DNA of 64,000 bases, from NCBI GenBank assembly GCA_015832175.1, contig WJXW01000004.1, positions 2,232,001 through 2,296,000 of the forward strand, read 5' to 3'. Under the pieces are notes generated by a model that made no database searches, was not told where the DNA came from, and saw nothing but the letters and a program-made list of their open reading frames with translations. The position numbers were made by a program, and so were the translations under genes. This stretch comes from Paraphaeosphaeria minitans. Lineage: Eukaryota > Ascomycota > Dothideomycetes > Pleosporales > Didymosphaeriaceae. Of the stretch, positions 20,624 to 32,416 are shown in pieces (within the stretch, counting starts at the first letter, position 1; every line of letters starts with the position of its first letter).

Positions 20624-22544
20624 TCAGGTGGAACCAGAATTCGGTGCATACGATGGCCGGTTCCTACCAACCCATGGGCCCCTCGGGCCCACCATTTCAG
20701 GCTTCAGATCTTCAATACTTCTCGCACCTATGTTCCGCATGGTATTCCTTATTTCCTCTTGGTATACTATCTCAAAGTTAGCGCTGTCCCGCTGTAACAG
20801 GTATCCTTGCACGCACTCTTTATTACCCTTTCCACACCATCCTCGCCATGGGTCCCATTCGCGTACAGAATCGGCCGGCCGATTCCAACCGCCTTCGCGC
20901 CTAAAGCGAGAGCTTTCACGACGTCGGCACCGCTGCGTACACCGCCATCGACCATGACGTCGATCTTGGAGAACAGGTCTGGGCGCAGTTCACGCAGCTC
21001 GTAGAGCACGTCGATGGGTGCGGGGGCGTAATCTGCTTGGCGGCCTCCGTGGTTGGACTGGGTAGACTTCTTAGTATGGGATCCGATAAAATGACAGCTA
21101 CATATGACATACAATGATGACGCCTTTAGCACCGTGCTCGACGCACAACTGTACATCTTCGACCGATTGCACACCCTTGATGATGATGGGTAGGTGCGTG
21201 TGCTTCTTAACAAACGCGATGTCGCTCCATGTTAGATTGGTGTCTTGGTAACCGCTGATCGTTTCCGAAACGCTTTTATCTTTTACTTCAGGCAGTGGTG
21301 TGGGTGCGTCCTTCACCTCCTCCAGTTTCGCTCTTACATCGAGCGTGCGTTTTGACTGCCAGCATACATCTACCGTCAGAATGATGGCGCTGGCGCCAAG
21401 TTGAGTAACGCGTTTGATGAGCGCCGACGACGCAGACCGATCTTTGTTGAGATAGATCTGGAAGACGAGTGGTTGGCCTTCTACCCGCGCATTAAACATC
21501 TCTTCTAATCCGCAACTCGCGTTTGCAGAAATTGCCTGGACAATGCCAGACGTCCCGGCTGCTTTGGTCAAGTTCACTTCTCCGAGAGGATGTCCCAATT
21601 TGGCCATAGCAGCAGGCGCGATGAAAATTGGGATCGAGGTCGGCATCCCAAGAAATGTAGTTGCGGTCGAACCCTGGGACATGTCTCCTCGCAAAATCCT
21701 TGGGCGGAAGAAATATCTCCGCCATGCATCGCGGTTACCGTGGAATGTAGCCTCTTCATCGGACGCGCTCCGATAATATGCCCAAGCCGTCGTGCTGAGC
21801 ACGCGCTCGGCCCAATTCTCGAAATCTTGCACCAAGAGCATGTCTGCGGCTTGAGGCATCTCTTCTCTTGCCTCTGCCTGTCGTATCTCGTCTTCCGTGA
21901 GCGCCATCTCCTGAGGCGCTGGGAGAGTCTCCGGGTCGATAGCCCCGAGGCAGTATTCTGGAGGGAGTGTCCCGATGGCATCGGGCGGGTGTAGAAGCTG
22001 GAATTTCAAACTCGCGTCTTTGCCTGCTTGTTGTATTATCGCATTCGGTCCTCCTGGATGGGCTTCCAAGAAATCCGTCATATCGTACACGAGTCCCTGT
22101 GTCTGTCAGTCTACTGCTATTCATTTTCTTCTCAGCTGATTCGTCTCACGTTGATGATGACCCAACAATCATCTTTCGTGGCGTGCTTCTGCACCTCTTC
22201 ATACGATATCAGTCTTTGCTCGCGAAGCGATGGCGTTTCTGCGGTCTCGCATTGTACGGTTGGTTGCTCGTGGAATAAGTATGCACTCGCGACAGCCTGC
22301 ACTCCGTTAGAAAAGGCATCTGGTGTACGAAATGCAAGCCGCCTACGAATGAAGCAAATATCACCCCAAATCTACTGCTGGAAGAGGAAGCTGATCGAAA
22401 ACGACTGCTTTGACCTGCACGAATGTCTGATCTCCGTGTTGTAGTTGAGAATGCATGGGTTATTTGCGATCGGCTATGTATCGCGGGTTTGATGGTTCCA
22501 AGGCTTCTACGCGCTTGATGGGACACCGTACGTAGCGCGGCCAT
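20624..22544 (-). CDS. Flavocytochrome b2-type L-lactate (2-hydroxyacid) dehydrogenase
   Basis: Five exons: complement(join(20624..20766, 20817..21057, 21113..22096, 22150..22296, 22347..22544)), 570 residues. It oxidises L-lactate or a similar 2-hydroxyacid in the mitochondrial intermembrane space and passes electrons to cytochrome c. The first exon encodes an Arg/Ser-rich presequence (MAALRTVSHQARRSLGT) and a hydrophobic stretch near residue 60, as in sorted cytochrome b2. A cytochrome b5-like domain follows (LISYEEVQKHATKDDCWVII, DFLEAHPGG with a heme His, and a second His in LLHPPDA). The FMN domain has PAAMAKLGHP, VFQIYLNKDRS, IIIKGVQ, the SNHGGRQ motif with the catalytic His and Arg, and DGGVRSGADVVKALALGA. 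All key residues are present. Confidence 0.93.
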
Positions 22545-23140
22545 GGTTGCGAAAGTGCGAGACTGCGCCTACTCGAGGATCGGAGCGTCGAGCGCTTGTT
22601 ATAAGACGCGAAACATTGCGATCGCGTCTCGACGCCGCGCATCATGTCAAGCACGGTAGTGTTGGCAGCCACGCGATTAAAGTCAAAAGGCACAGCGGGC
22701 CGGATGACTGCATCTGGACACGCCACGGATTGATTGCTACAAGTAGAGCACGCCGCTCCACAAGCACGGTTGGCGCTACGTCCGATGCCGGCATCTCCAA
22801 ACGCCGCAATAATTGCCGTACGGTGTCGGCGTTTGGTCTCGGCATTTGAACTCAGCAATGTGCACCAGCAGAATCTTGCTGACCAAAGAATAGATAGCGG
22901 CGTGTATACTCTTTCGGTATTGCGAAAACAAGTAACAACCTTGTTATGCCCATGGGGTCCAGTGGAGCAGATTTAGCTTCGGTGCGAGGAGTAGCTAGAC
23001 ACGACTACCTAACTGCATCTCCGTGGGATGAAGCCCAGATCTTCAGGTTTGGTGGGGTACGATACACAAGCTGAACATTGAACAAGAGTGACATGCACTT
23101 GGAGTAGTTTTGGCATTGCACTTGTTCACTAATTATGCAT
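22545..23140. other. Intergenic region
   Basis: Upstream of the cytochrome b2-like gene and downstream of the GH5 locus. Opposing frames at 22460-22858 and 22547-22849 have no recognisable family features and are left out. Confidence 0.35.
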
Positions 23141-24729
23141 CTAGCTCAGCGATGCCTTCGCCCATGGCTTCCACCACTTCTCAATTCCCTCTTCAAACTG
23201 CCATCCATCCCACTCATAGTTGGTCAGAGCCCACGTATCAGGGACACCCTGTCCACCACTGCGTATCCTAAAGCTCCCCGCCAAGCTCCACATAGCCCAG
23301 CTGACGTTGTTCTTTGTGGTGAACTGTCTCAGACAGCCCTGCAGCGTGTCATTGAAGATGGACGAGTCCTGCGCTGAGCCAAACTCGGACAAGATCACCG
23401 GCGTCTGGCGTACGGCCTTCGGGCAGTCTTGGGTGATGTTGCAAGCGGCAGGTGCGTCTGTTCACAGCGCGTTAAAGCCGCTTTGGTAGAGCTCGGCCTC
23501 GATGATGGGGCAGTTGCCCGTGTCGAGGTTCTCTGACATGCTGTAGAGGTGCAATTCATAGACGACTTTATCGGCCCAGGGGTGCGACGCTAGGTCGAAG
23601 ACTACTGGTTTGCGACGGTAGCCGTCGCGGATGGCGTCGCCCTTGTAGAGTGGCGCTGTGTTGAGGTTCAGGCCAGATGTCCTATCGCAGCCATGGATTA
23701 GCAGAATGCACAGAGTGAGATTTTAGGACCGACGTACAGAGCAGAGAGGTCCTGGTCGTACTGCAAGCCGCTCCAGGTTACTAGGATGTCAGGGTTGATA
23801 GAGTAGATAGCATCAGTTGCGGCGGTGTAGTTGCCCACAAACGTCAGCCAGTCGTACCCGGTTGTCCAAGTCGGGGCGGTAGTGTTGATGGCCCGACGAA
23901 GTTCGTTGCGGAGTGACATCGAGACAACGTTCGGGTGCTTCTTTGCCCAGTTCGCAACGTATTGGAGCCCACGGTGCCAATTCTTCACGGGAAAGTTGTA
24001 GTCATCAAACCATGCGTTGCCGTCACTTGAAGACTTTGTCAGTCCAGATCTCGTTCCTCTGTAAAGAATACGTACGTGTTGTTGCAGCACCATTGGCCTT
24101 TCCAACGTGAACGTCCGGATGGAAATGCAGCCCCCGTTCAAGTGCCGCTTCAGCAATGCGATCCCAGACTTCAAATCGACCGGTGTCTTTTGTCCAGCCG
24201 TTGTTCTTAGCAACGATCTCTTTGGTAACCTTGGTTCCATTTTCGTAACCAAGGCCTGTGATCATGGCAATCTCGAGAGGGACATCGCTGCCATTGCGCT
24301 CGTAGATCTGGTCTACCGTCTCAATGGCGTACGTGAGGCGGATGAAGTTGAACCCAACGCTCTTGACCAAGTCGAGAATGTCTTCGACAGAGCTCCACTC
24401 CACACCTTCAGGGACCATTGTCTCGCCGGAACCTAGATTTCGGTGTTACTATAACCGTACTTAATGCTCGTACTGGTCTTTGACGATCCAGGATTTTGTA
24501 ATTTGCTTCACTCACCTGGCCAATTGACTCCCGCCCAGGTCACTGCCTCACCGCGAGAGTCGAGGATATCGCGGTCTTTCGTTGAGAGCGGCCCATAGGG
24601 CCAGCTGTCATTGGCAACAACCTGTCGCGAGAACACGCGTTCTGATGCTTCAATTGGCAACGCAACATGGCCAGCGACAGCTTGGAAAGCTACCGCAGCA
24701 GCCAAAAGAAATCGGAGGGAGCCCATCAC
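23141..24729 (-). pseudogene. GH5-family glycosidase, broken by a frameshift and a stop
   Basis: Homology spans complement(24516..24729, 24076..24432, 23739..24025, 23141..23681), with introns of 83, 50 and 57 nt. Residues 1-20 are a signal peptide, so the ancestor was secreted. GH5 landmarks are AGVNWPGSGETMVPEGVEW, GFNFIRLTYAIE, FHPDVHVGKA, SMSLRNELR (acid/base Glu in the NE pair) and VILSEFGSAQD (nucleophile Glu). Two lesions are visible. Near 24094-24098 the frame shifts by one base between HVGKA and QWCCNNTDGNAWFDDYNFP. An in-frame TGA at 23462-23464 follows GFNAL and precedes the nucleophile region. Both Glu regions remain readable, so the loss looks recent. Assembly error cannot be excluded for either lesion, but two independent ones favour a pseudogene. 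Confidence 0.85.
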
Positions 24730-25961
24730 GACGGTAGTAACCTGTGTTCACGCGCAGACCTGGCGGAAGAGTCCTAGATGTAATACCATCGGTACCGCCT
24801 CGCTGTGCATTGCACCGCTGCCCATGGCTGGGCACCACCGTTCGCATTTCCATAGCCAAGTTTCCTAACCCCACAATGCCGCTTAGCCCTTATTGACCGA
24901 CCGGACAGATTCTCCACGGATTGATCGTCATGAGTCGGGTAGAGGTGGAGAGGCCAAAAACAAGACCAGCCGAGGTGACGGCGATGCACCTGCTGTTTTG
25001 GGTTTGGACCAGCTGGGTATTTCCCCACGACACGTGAGTGACGTCAAACCTTGGAAAGATCGACCCTCACCAGTCCATTTACGTGATGCGTGTGCATACG
25101 ACCGTGCTGTTTGGTGCCCTTAACAATGGCAGACTGACCTTTCATTCTTGAGGACGGTATGATTCCCTGCATAGTCTTGCTCCGAGAAGCAGGTCCGTCA
25201 TATCAGGATCTCGCGTGCTGAACAAATTGCAGTAGATTACCAGCAAATGTGCTTATCACGGCAGGGCCGCGGTACTCTTCCCATGCTACTGGAAGATGGC
25301 CGAACAGGTGTCGTTATCCAAGGTCGTTTACATAGGAGTCGTTGTCAAGAAAAAGTCTCTCTAGCGTCATCTACAGCAACGATGATGAACGTAAAATCAG
25401 AGAACTTGGACGAGGCTGTCATCCTTGGAATGGTATCAACAACTCTGATACACTTTGACGTTACGGTCGCTTTCCAGCACCTCTTGATAGAGTATGGAAA
25501 GGTTCTCAAGTTTCGACAACGTCCTAGCATCAGCTCCAGGTCGCCGTATTCTTAAACCGATATTTTACAACACGAGCTGTGTTATGCTCAGAGAACCAGA
25601 AGGCCATGTGCAAGGGCTATGCGTTACGACTTCATCAGGCTGCACCCACCTACCTGTGCGCAACCATGGTCAGTGGACAGCTCTAGACTCGGTAGTGTCA
25701 GGAAGTCCATACAAATTGACAACGGGCAATTTCCGTTGCTATCATATGATTCAGGTATGACAGTGAACTCTTGCAATCTGGATCAGAAGTTCTGTAATAA
25801 CTATGGACAACATAGCTTCTAGCGCCCTGTATTTGCTTTCACATCTAGAGTTCCGATGCATTCCAGGTATAGATCTGATCTGTCTATTTAAGCGCCAATA
25901 AATTTTGCTATGCCCATGTCCAATGAGCTATCAAAATCCGCATAATGTCCAATGTATGTCT
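24730..25961. other. Intergenic region, 1.2 kb
   Basis: Upstream of the GH5 locus and downstream of the GH47 gene. Short frames (for example 25247-25555) show no domain pattern. No RNA gene was recognised. Confidence 0.35.
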
Positions 25962-27786
25962 TTATTTTGCATGCGGCCGGCGCAGCGGATGTGCCTCCGT
26001 ATTAAAAACGTATTCGTCCAAACTTACGACTTCTGGCTCGGAGAAGATCAGATAAAAGTACTTCAATGTCTCCGCCATCCAAAAGCTCTCACACTCATCG
26101 ATCTTCGTCGTTCCCTGGGCTTGTTCAACCATGACGTCCTCGATAGCAGAGTGCGCGATGGCAGTTTCGGTGGCGTTGGTGATGGCCATAAACATGTTCC
26201 ACGCCGCATCTTCGAGGGTCGGATCACCAGTTATTCGATACAGTATGAAGATGGACTCGATCGCCTCTGGTCGCAGCAGGAACCTCTTGTCTCCAATCTT
26301 GGTCATTCCAAGTTGTAACCCGTCGTCTTTGATAATTTGCGCGGCGTCTTTCGCGTTGTCCTGCAAGTGTTGATCCATAATGCCACGGTGCCACCGCTCC
26401 TCATTCCACTCGCAATCATCTGGGTCCGTGCACGGAACGACGTGGAATGTTTCAGGCATGATGTTGGTTGGTGTGGAATTGTAGGCCCATATGCATCCAC
26501 CCACCAGTTTCCGCGCGACATCGAGTTCATCAGTGCGGTTGAAGATCTTGGCAGCGATACCGACCATTCCACCCGCAAAGCAGGCGAGATGCTGTACCTC
26601 GGGGTCGAGCTTGACCATGCCGAGACTGCTCATCCGGACGTTACCTGAGATGAGAATGTCTTGGTTCTGAGGGTTCAGCGGACGGAAGAAGAGATGCTGC
26701 TTCGCTGCTTCGATAGCATTCTCGTAGAGAATGCGATACTGGTCGTGGCGTCCGGACAGCAGCATGTATTCTTTGGGAAAGTATTCATATAACGAATCGG
26801 ACATTGCTCCGAATGAGAAGGTCTTGTATGCAGTCAAATCGTGGTCAACCGGACTAATGGTGATCGGTATGAGCCCTGGGATAGCAGTGGCGTTCTGTTG
26901 TAGCTCGACCAGATCGGTGATCCTCTGCACGGCGTCGTAGTATTTTGCATCACCGGTCAATTGTGTCAGTCGGGTGAACTCCAAACTCAAAGAACCCAAT
27001 TCGGCACTTAAGGCGGACATTGGAGCCTCCTGGTCCAGATTAAGCGCGCCACTACATGAAGTCAGTCGGATGGTAAAGATGTAGCGGAATGGGGGAGACA
27101 TACTTGACCCAGTCCCATCTTGTAATGGGGAGGCGATTAGGCGTGTCAAAGGCTCCGTAGAGCATATCGCCAAGCTGAACTGCCTTTTGTAGGAGCACGT
27201 GATGTTTCCCCCCGCTCAAATCGTATGCACTCAGCAAGCCTCCAAGATATCGGATGTTTGTTTCGAAAACATTGACGACAGGTTCGGCCGTGGTACTGAA
27301 GTCGATCTTCTGTATCGCTCTGAGTGCCATGTCGAAGTCCTCGTCTAAGCCCATGATAAGCAAAGTGTCTAACGAGTCCACTAACGTCGCGGCGCGGTTT
27401 CCGAAGGTGTTTCTGTAGCTCGCAGAGAGCGGAGTGACTTCGTCCTGCAACCATGCATGCTCCTTGTAGCCTTCCCAAGAATGCGTAAACGCCGCTTTGA
27501 CTGCAGCCTGCCTTTGCAGTCTCTCTTGTTTGTTGTTCTCCGTCTCGACGCCGAAGTGGTGCTGGATACGAGGGATCGGCAAGGGCGTGCCCTTGGGTAA
27601 GGGAATCATCGAGGTAACAGGGTATCGCTGGGGGATGTCTTTCCATGCGACCGGACTAGTGATTAGGGATGATGACGTCTCGTTGGTAGGGAGAGGCTCA
27701 TTTCGTAGGGCGAGCTGGTGGTAAGCAAGAAACAGCAAGCCGGCAAGTGTGCAAGCAATGGCGAAGCGTCGCAAAAAGAAGCCCAT
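25962..27786 (-). CDS. Class I alpha-1,2-mannosidase (GH47)
   Basis: Two exons: complement(join(25962..27051, 27104..27786)), 52-nt intron, 590 residues. The family removes alpha-1,2-linked mannose from N-glycans in the ER or Golgi with inversion, using calcium. Residues 5-26 form a single signal anchor (type II membrane protein), followed by a short stem. Catalytic-domain landmarks include FGNRAATLVDSLDTLLIMG, NVFETNIRYLGGLLSAYDLSG, AELGSLSLEFTRLTQLTGD, FSFGAMSDSLYEYFPKEYML, HLACFAGGM, RPEAIESIFILYRITGD, and the final VFNTEAHP, whose Thr binds calcium. Length and anchor fit the secretory-pathway enzyme rather than the secreted fungal type. ER (Mns1-like) against Golgi action is not decided. 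Confidence 0.93.
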
Positions 27787-28255
27787 AGCGGGCGAGAAGG
27801 AAGAGAAGTGTTCAAGTAATGATTGTCATTGGCATTGAATAGCGTACAGTTCAACGAGCGTGTGGAAACAAGCAGACCCAGCAGAGAGCGTGTGATGTCA
27901 CAACAAGGGAGTGATTCTGGACAAATTGGGGCCTCCGGAATTACAAAGGACAAGGAGTAAAGGAAAACAAGGCAGAGAATGCAGGTGGAGGGGAGAGTGA
28001 TGGTGAGAAGGAGAGCAGAAGCATGTTTCAACGTTTGTAGGGGCCTGCGTTGGGTGGCTTGCGTGGCTTGCGTGGCTTGCATGGCATCCCCGACGTGTGC
28101 ATTATCGATAAGGCTCGGGGAAGGCGCGACGCGTCTAGGCGTCGATCGGCAGGAGCTATCTATCTAGTATATACCCTGGCCACCATCCCTAGCTTCCACG
28201 CTCACGTCACCACGAATCAACTCCCAGGGGCCATTGCCAGGACGTGGCATTATCG
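27787..28255. promoter_or_regulatory. Divergent promoter, GH47 and Med20
   Basis: 469 bp between divergent start codons. It contains a perfect triple repeat of the 9-mer GTGGCTTGC at 28054-28080. No factor site is assigned. Confidence 0.5.
28054..28080 (+). repeat. 9-bp repeat, three copies
   Basis: Three exact copies of GTGGCTTGC in the divergent GH47/Med20 promoter. Confidence 0.9.
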
Positions 28256-29189
28256 ATGAGATATCACGGGTACGTCCTCCATATTGTAGCCCTGAGTGGA
28301 GCCTGAGTTCACTCTAGCTTGTTAAGCTTGATGTTTGTGCTGCGGGGTGTCGCAAATTTCTGCACGGCGTTTGGATACGGCGCGGACAGGACTTCAATTT
28401 GAACAGACCATTAACTATGTCAGCGTGTATTACATCCCGAACCAGGGCGCGCAGCTCTCGGCGTCACTCGACCATGTAAGGGCCATTGTGGCCGGCATCG
28501 AGTCCAGCTTTCCTCGCGCCGACAAGGCTGGCACCTGGGCACTCACCCACCGCATGCTCCGCGACAACCCTCCGTACAGCGAGACGGCTCAGCCAGACTA
28601 CCCGCACGCGTACCAGCACCTGCTGCACGTGTCCACCATCAGCCCAGACCGCGCGTACAACCTCATTCAACACCCGTCCAAGGCTGGCCAGGACGGGAGC
28701 GCGGGCTCGATGCCGCAGACTGCCATAGCATCGTTCCCTTTGATCCAGGGCGATGCACATGCCACCTTCCTCGCCAACCAGATGCCGCTCCTCTGGGTCC
28801 CGCAGCGCATGCTCGATGTCGTAAATGGCAAGACCTTCCAGGCGGGCGACTTCCTTATATACGTTTGCGAGCTTCGGTCCCGGCGCCAGGCACAGACAGG
28901 CAACCAGACTTCTCCGGCTGTTGTCGTCTGCATCTCTACTCATGCCGGGGGTCCGGACGACGACGACGACGGCACTTCATCTCCGCCACCAGACGACGAC
29001 GCTATCGATTTCGAGTACGCACAAGCTTCGATCCGAGAGCTCTGGAACACTGTCAAGAAGGACATCACCTTTGGTCGTGCCGAAGTCCGCGAGCACATGC
29101 AGCCTGCCCAAGACTTTGGCCGTAGCGAAGAGCAGAATCGCGAGACCGTGGTGCGCATGTGGTGCGAGGCACTGAGCCCCAGAGCCTGA
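28256..29189 (+). CDS. Mediator complex subunit 20 (Med20)
   Basis: Proposed as two exons: join(28256..28269, 28424..29189), 259 residues. Exon 1 is 14 nt and, joined to exon 2, gives MRYHGVYYIPNQ, which matches the short strand that opens Med20 proteins. Med20 belongs to the Mediator head module and bridges activators to RNA polymerase II; its fold is related to TBP. Supporting sequence: LSASLDHVRAIVAGI, WALTHRMLRDN, a long central strand region with HLLHVSTISPDRAYN, and a C-terminal helix (FEYAQASIRELWNTVKKDI). A polyacidic loop (DDDDDG...PPPDDDA) interrupts the domain near residue 195. The upstream extension of the exon-2 frame to 28335 begins at a non-ATG codon and is probably intron. Family call fair; exon 1 inferred. 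Confidence 0.75.
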
Positions 29190-29423
29190 GTTTCGACTGG
29201 ACTTGAAGCCTAAAGCACGCACTCCACGAACCAATTCAGAAGCTGGTATCGAACCTCTCGATCAATCCCAGCTCTCGCACTTCAATAATACTATCACGAC
29301 CCCCTGGGTTCAGCCTCGCTTCGCGGATCGAAGTATAACATAGAAATCACCACACCACCTATAGCTACACGACAACCCAGCGACATTGACTTGGATGCAA
29401 CTGACTCCTTGTGGTCTCACAGG

Positions 29424-30147
29424 ATGGACGGCACTTATACTTCGGAATGCATCAAAATGCCCCTGCACCCTCTGCCGAAAGAGATTCGCTGGAGCCTGTG
29501 ATTCTGGAACTTTCTGTTGAATATCCGATTCGCCACGTGGGACCAGAGGGTCGCTTTTCGGGACGGAGCACGATATTGCAAACGGCAATACGCCCATCAG
29601 AACCTGTCGAAATCTACCACCAAACAGACACGGATGCGGATGTGAGACAGCGTAGGCGACAGCCTCTCCAGGAGCATCAGGTGATGAGTGAGGACATTCG
29701 AAATCACCATCCGGCCGTTATTCCAGCTGGCCCAAGTTCTTTAAACCTTGTTTCATCCACGTCTGAGTTATTGCTGCCGCCATGCACCTCTCCAGAATCC
29801 CCGCCCAGCAACCCACATCAAGTTGAGCTTCGGTGCTATATCTGCTCGTACCGATCCGATGTGTCCTGCGATTGGCACCCCACCAACAAGTTTGTCTGTA
29901 CGCCCTGCGAGAGAAGTCGGAGACTTTGCATGGAAGCTGGATACACCGAGAATCGACCGCGAGGCTCCAAATGCAGAGTTCTGCGACGCAGGGAGCTAAA
30001 ACTGTGCCGTGTGATGGGTTAATGCCGTTTGACACAAAACCTTGCACTAGATGCAAAGAGAATGGGTTCCATTGCAAGCCTCAGCCGAGAGCTTTCAAGC
30101 TATACAATATACCCTTGGTGCCTCAGACGAGTCGATATGCGCCGTGA
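29424..30147 (+). other. Unclear Cys-rich locus, possible degenerate gene
   Basis: One frame (29411-30022) encodes an about 200-residue protein whose second half is Cys-rich: CYICSYRSDVSC, then FVCTPCERSRRLC, similar to half of a Zn2Cys6 cluster. An overlapping frame continues at about 30000-30147 with KPCTRCKENGFHC, which looks like the next part of the same pattern. No splice pair joins them, so a frameshift is likely. The longer frame begins at a GTG; its first ATG is 36 bp further on. No family is recognised. It could be a decayed zinc-cluster regulator or a chance frame. Confidence 0.35.
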
Positions 30148-30954
30148 AAGGTTGCAAGATGGTTGATGCATCCCAATCCGGATGCATGAAGAAAGGAGGT
30201 CTTGCATGTTTAGACGTGCCACAGGGATGTCGAGCATAGTGGTTCCTGAGTGTACAAAGCCAACCTAGACTTCCCATCGCCATGCTTGTGGAGCGGACAA
30301 TGAGCACTGGTCCTCAGGTCTTCGGCTTTTCTTATTAATCAACTTACCAATCAAACCATCGTTGGTCCACATACATCCTGGACATCCGCTCCGTGTAAGA
30401 GCCTCACGCGTTGCTGATCTGTCTGCCGGTCTCAAGTTGAAGATGCATGCGGCCTTCCCCTCCCCGTCTCGTAAACAATCAAGGTACCACGGACTGAATT
30501 TTCCACCTACGCTCACGATTTGTGCCCTTGGCAGTCTGAAGGAAACGAAGGTCTTTTATGTGGAATGATGCCATTCCCCGCCCACTGTATCACTCAACCA
30601 TTTGTGTCGCACCGAAATCATGGAATCTCTTACAAACGTTGCATGACTAATCACTACAGCAGCAGCCACGACAAGAATCAGTTCAGTCGCTGCAGGCGCT
30701 GACCAGGTGTCGCCTGCATGGCGGGGCTTGGATGAAAAGAGGGTCCATCGTTGGTCAAGATCATTAGATGTTTTATGTGTCGGTGAGCTACATGTGTGTA
30801 CGGTTGGAATCGTAACGACTAGTCACAGTTGTAGGACACTTGTTCCGGTCCAAACTAAATTCGCGTCCATCGCGAAATTTCGTGGCTATGAGAAGTCTGG
30901 GTTTATATTCGTCAGCCACTGTGGTCGTTGAGATTCACCAAACGCTACAATGCA
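30148..30954. other. Intergenic region
   Basis: Contains the 3' end of the FAD oxidase gene on the minus strand. Frames here have no recognisable features. Confidence 0.35.
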
Positions 30955-32416
30955 TCAATCGACCAACTTGAACCCTCCCGGTAGCTGCGTCTGAAACACG
31001 GCACGCGGATCGTACTTGCGCGCGACGCGGCGCAGAAACGCATCACTCTGCGCCCCGTAGCTTGCCACCGGGGTCTGGAAAGTGCCCGCGTAGTTCGCGT
31101 AGACTAGACTGCGCAAGAGACCGAAGTGCTCTGCGGCCGTGTTGATCTCGTGCAGCACTTGTTCGTTCTTGGCATGGACTAGGGGACTCGAGGCGGCGTC
31201 GGACCACGAAGCGGAGAGTAGAAGTATCATCCCATTACCGGCTGCGGATGCGGTCCCAAGGACATTGCCGTGCGCACCTTGAGCAGCGAAGACCGTGGGG
31301 AGCGGCTCGAACGTTGCAATCCACTGGAGGGAGCCAGTGATGTTGAAGTCGTACAACGTCTCGTTGCAAATATCGAAGATGCGGTCGAGGAGCTGGGCTG
31401 AAGGACCGTACGTCCCCGTCGAGAACAGCTGATTTGTTTGCGCCACTGCGGTCTCATTGGCTAGGGTATGTAACTGCGTGAGCTGCACTGTGTTGGATAC
31501 ACTGGGGATCGCGAACAGCTCGGCGTACACCTCCGGATCGGTCTGCGGCTTCGTGTAGATTGGGGCGGAGAGGAGCGTCCATGCCTTGGTCACCGCGTTG
31601 AAGATGATGGATGTGGTGATGGACGCGTGTACATCGTACGGCTCTGCAGTCGCGATCTTCGCAAACGCCGCGAAGACCTCGCTCCGGTACGAGAGGCTGT
31701 TTACCACGCGACCTCCCAGGATTTCACCGACGGGCAGCGTGCGGAAGTCGATGCTAGTCACGACTCCGAAATTGCTCAGGCCGCCCTTGAGCGCGCGGAA
31801 CAGGTCCGGACGAGAGGTGGCGTTTGCGTTGACGAGCCTCCCGCTTACGAGGACGATCTCGAAGTTGATGGCTGTATCGCAGGTGAAGCCTGCTTGCGGC
31901 GAGAAGTAACTGATCCCGCCTCCGAGCGTCAGGCCACCTACGCCTACCCCGCCGTTCCTGCCTCCTGCGACGGTCTTGTTAAGCGTGTCGAGGTGCGCGT
32001 AGACGTCGAGCCAGCTTGCGCCGGTTCCGATGTGGGCGACCGAGGCATCCTTATTCGTGGTAATGGCATTAAGCGCCGTCAGGTCAATGGTGATGCCGTT
32101 GTCAATGTTCGCAAAGCCGGCGGCAGGGGCGTGACCCTGGGACTTGATGGCAAACGGACAGCCGTCTTGGTTCGCTATGGTCGCAATGATGCGAGCAACG
32201 TCTTCGGACGAATTCGGCTTCGCGATGCAAGAGGGAGCAAGCGAAGCCTCTTGAATGGACCAGTACGCGTTTTCAGTCGCAGCGTATAGTGAACTGTTGG
32301 GGAAAGCGACATCGAGGCCATCGATGGCACTGAGTCGTGCACACTGTACTCAAACTTCAGTTCAAAGCTACTCTCAAGGTATTTCTACTTACACAAGAAA
32401 CCAAGCTTTGCGACAT
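30955..32416 (-). CDS. FAD-linked oxidoreductase, berberine-bridge-enzyme-like
   Basis: Two exons: complement(join(30955..32343, 32393..32416)), 49-nt intron, 470 residues. Exon 1 is eight codons (MSQSLVSC). The frame is open for 463 codons in exon 2; the only internal ATG/GTG-type start lies far downstream at 31761, so gene finders may truncate it. The PCMH-type FAD domain shows SCIAKPNSSEDVARII, SQGHAPAAGFANID with His79, where the family links FAD, GTGASWLDVYAHL and GGLTLGGGISYFSPQAGFTCD with the second potential link at Cys. The C-terminal BBE motif is YANYAG...RRVARKYDPRAVFQTQLPGGFK. It oxidises a small alcohol, sugar or alkaloid-like compound; the substrate is unknown. No signal peptide is seen, unlike many relatives. 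Confidence 0.88.

Noticed and set aside
22460..22858. Overlapping plus and minus frames of 100-132 residues
   Set aside because: No domain pattern or splice structure; they lie upstream of the cytochrome b2-like gene.
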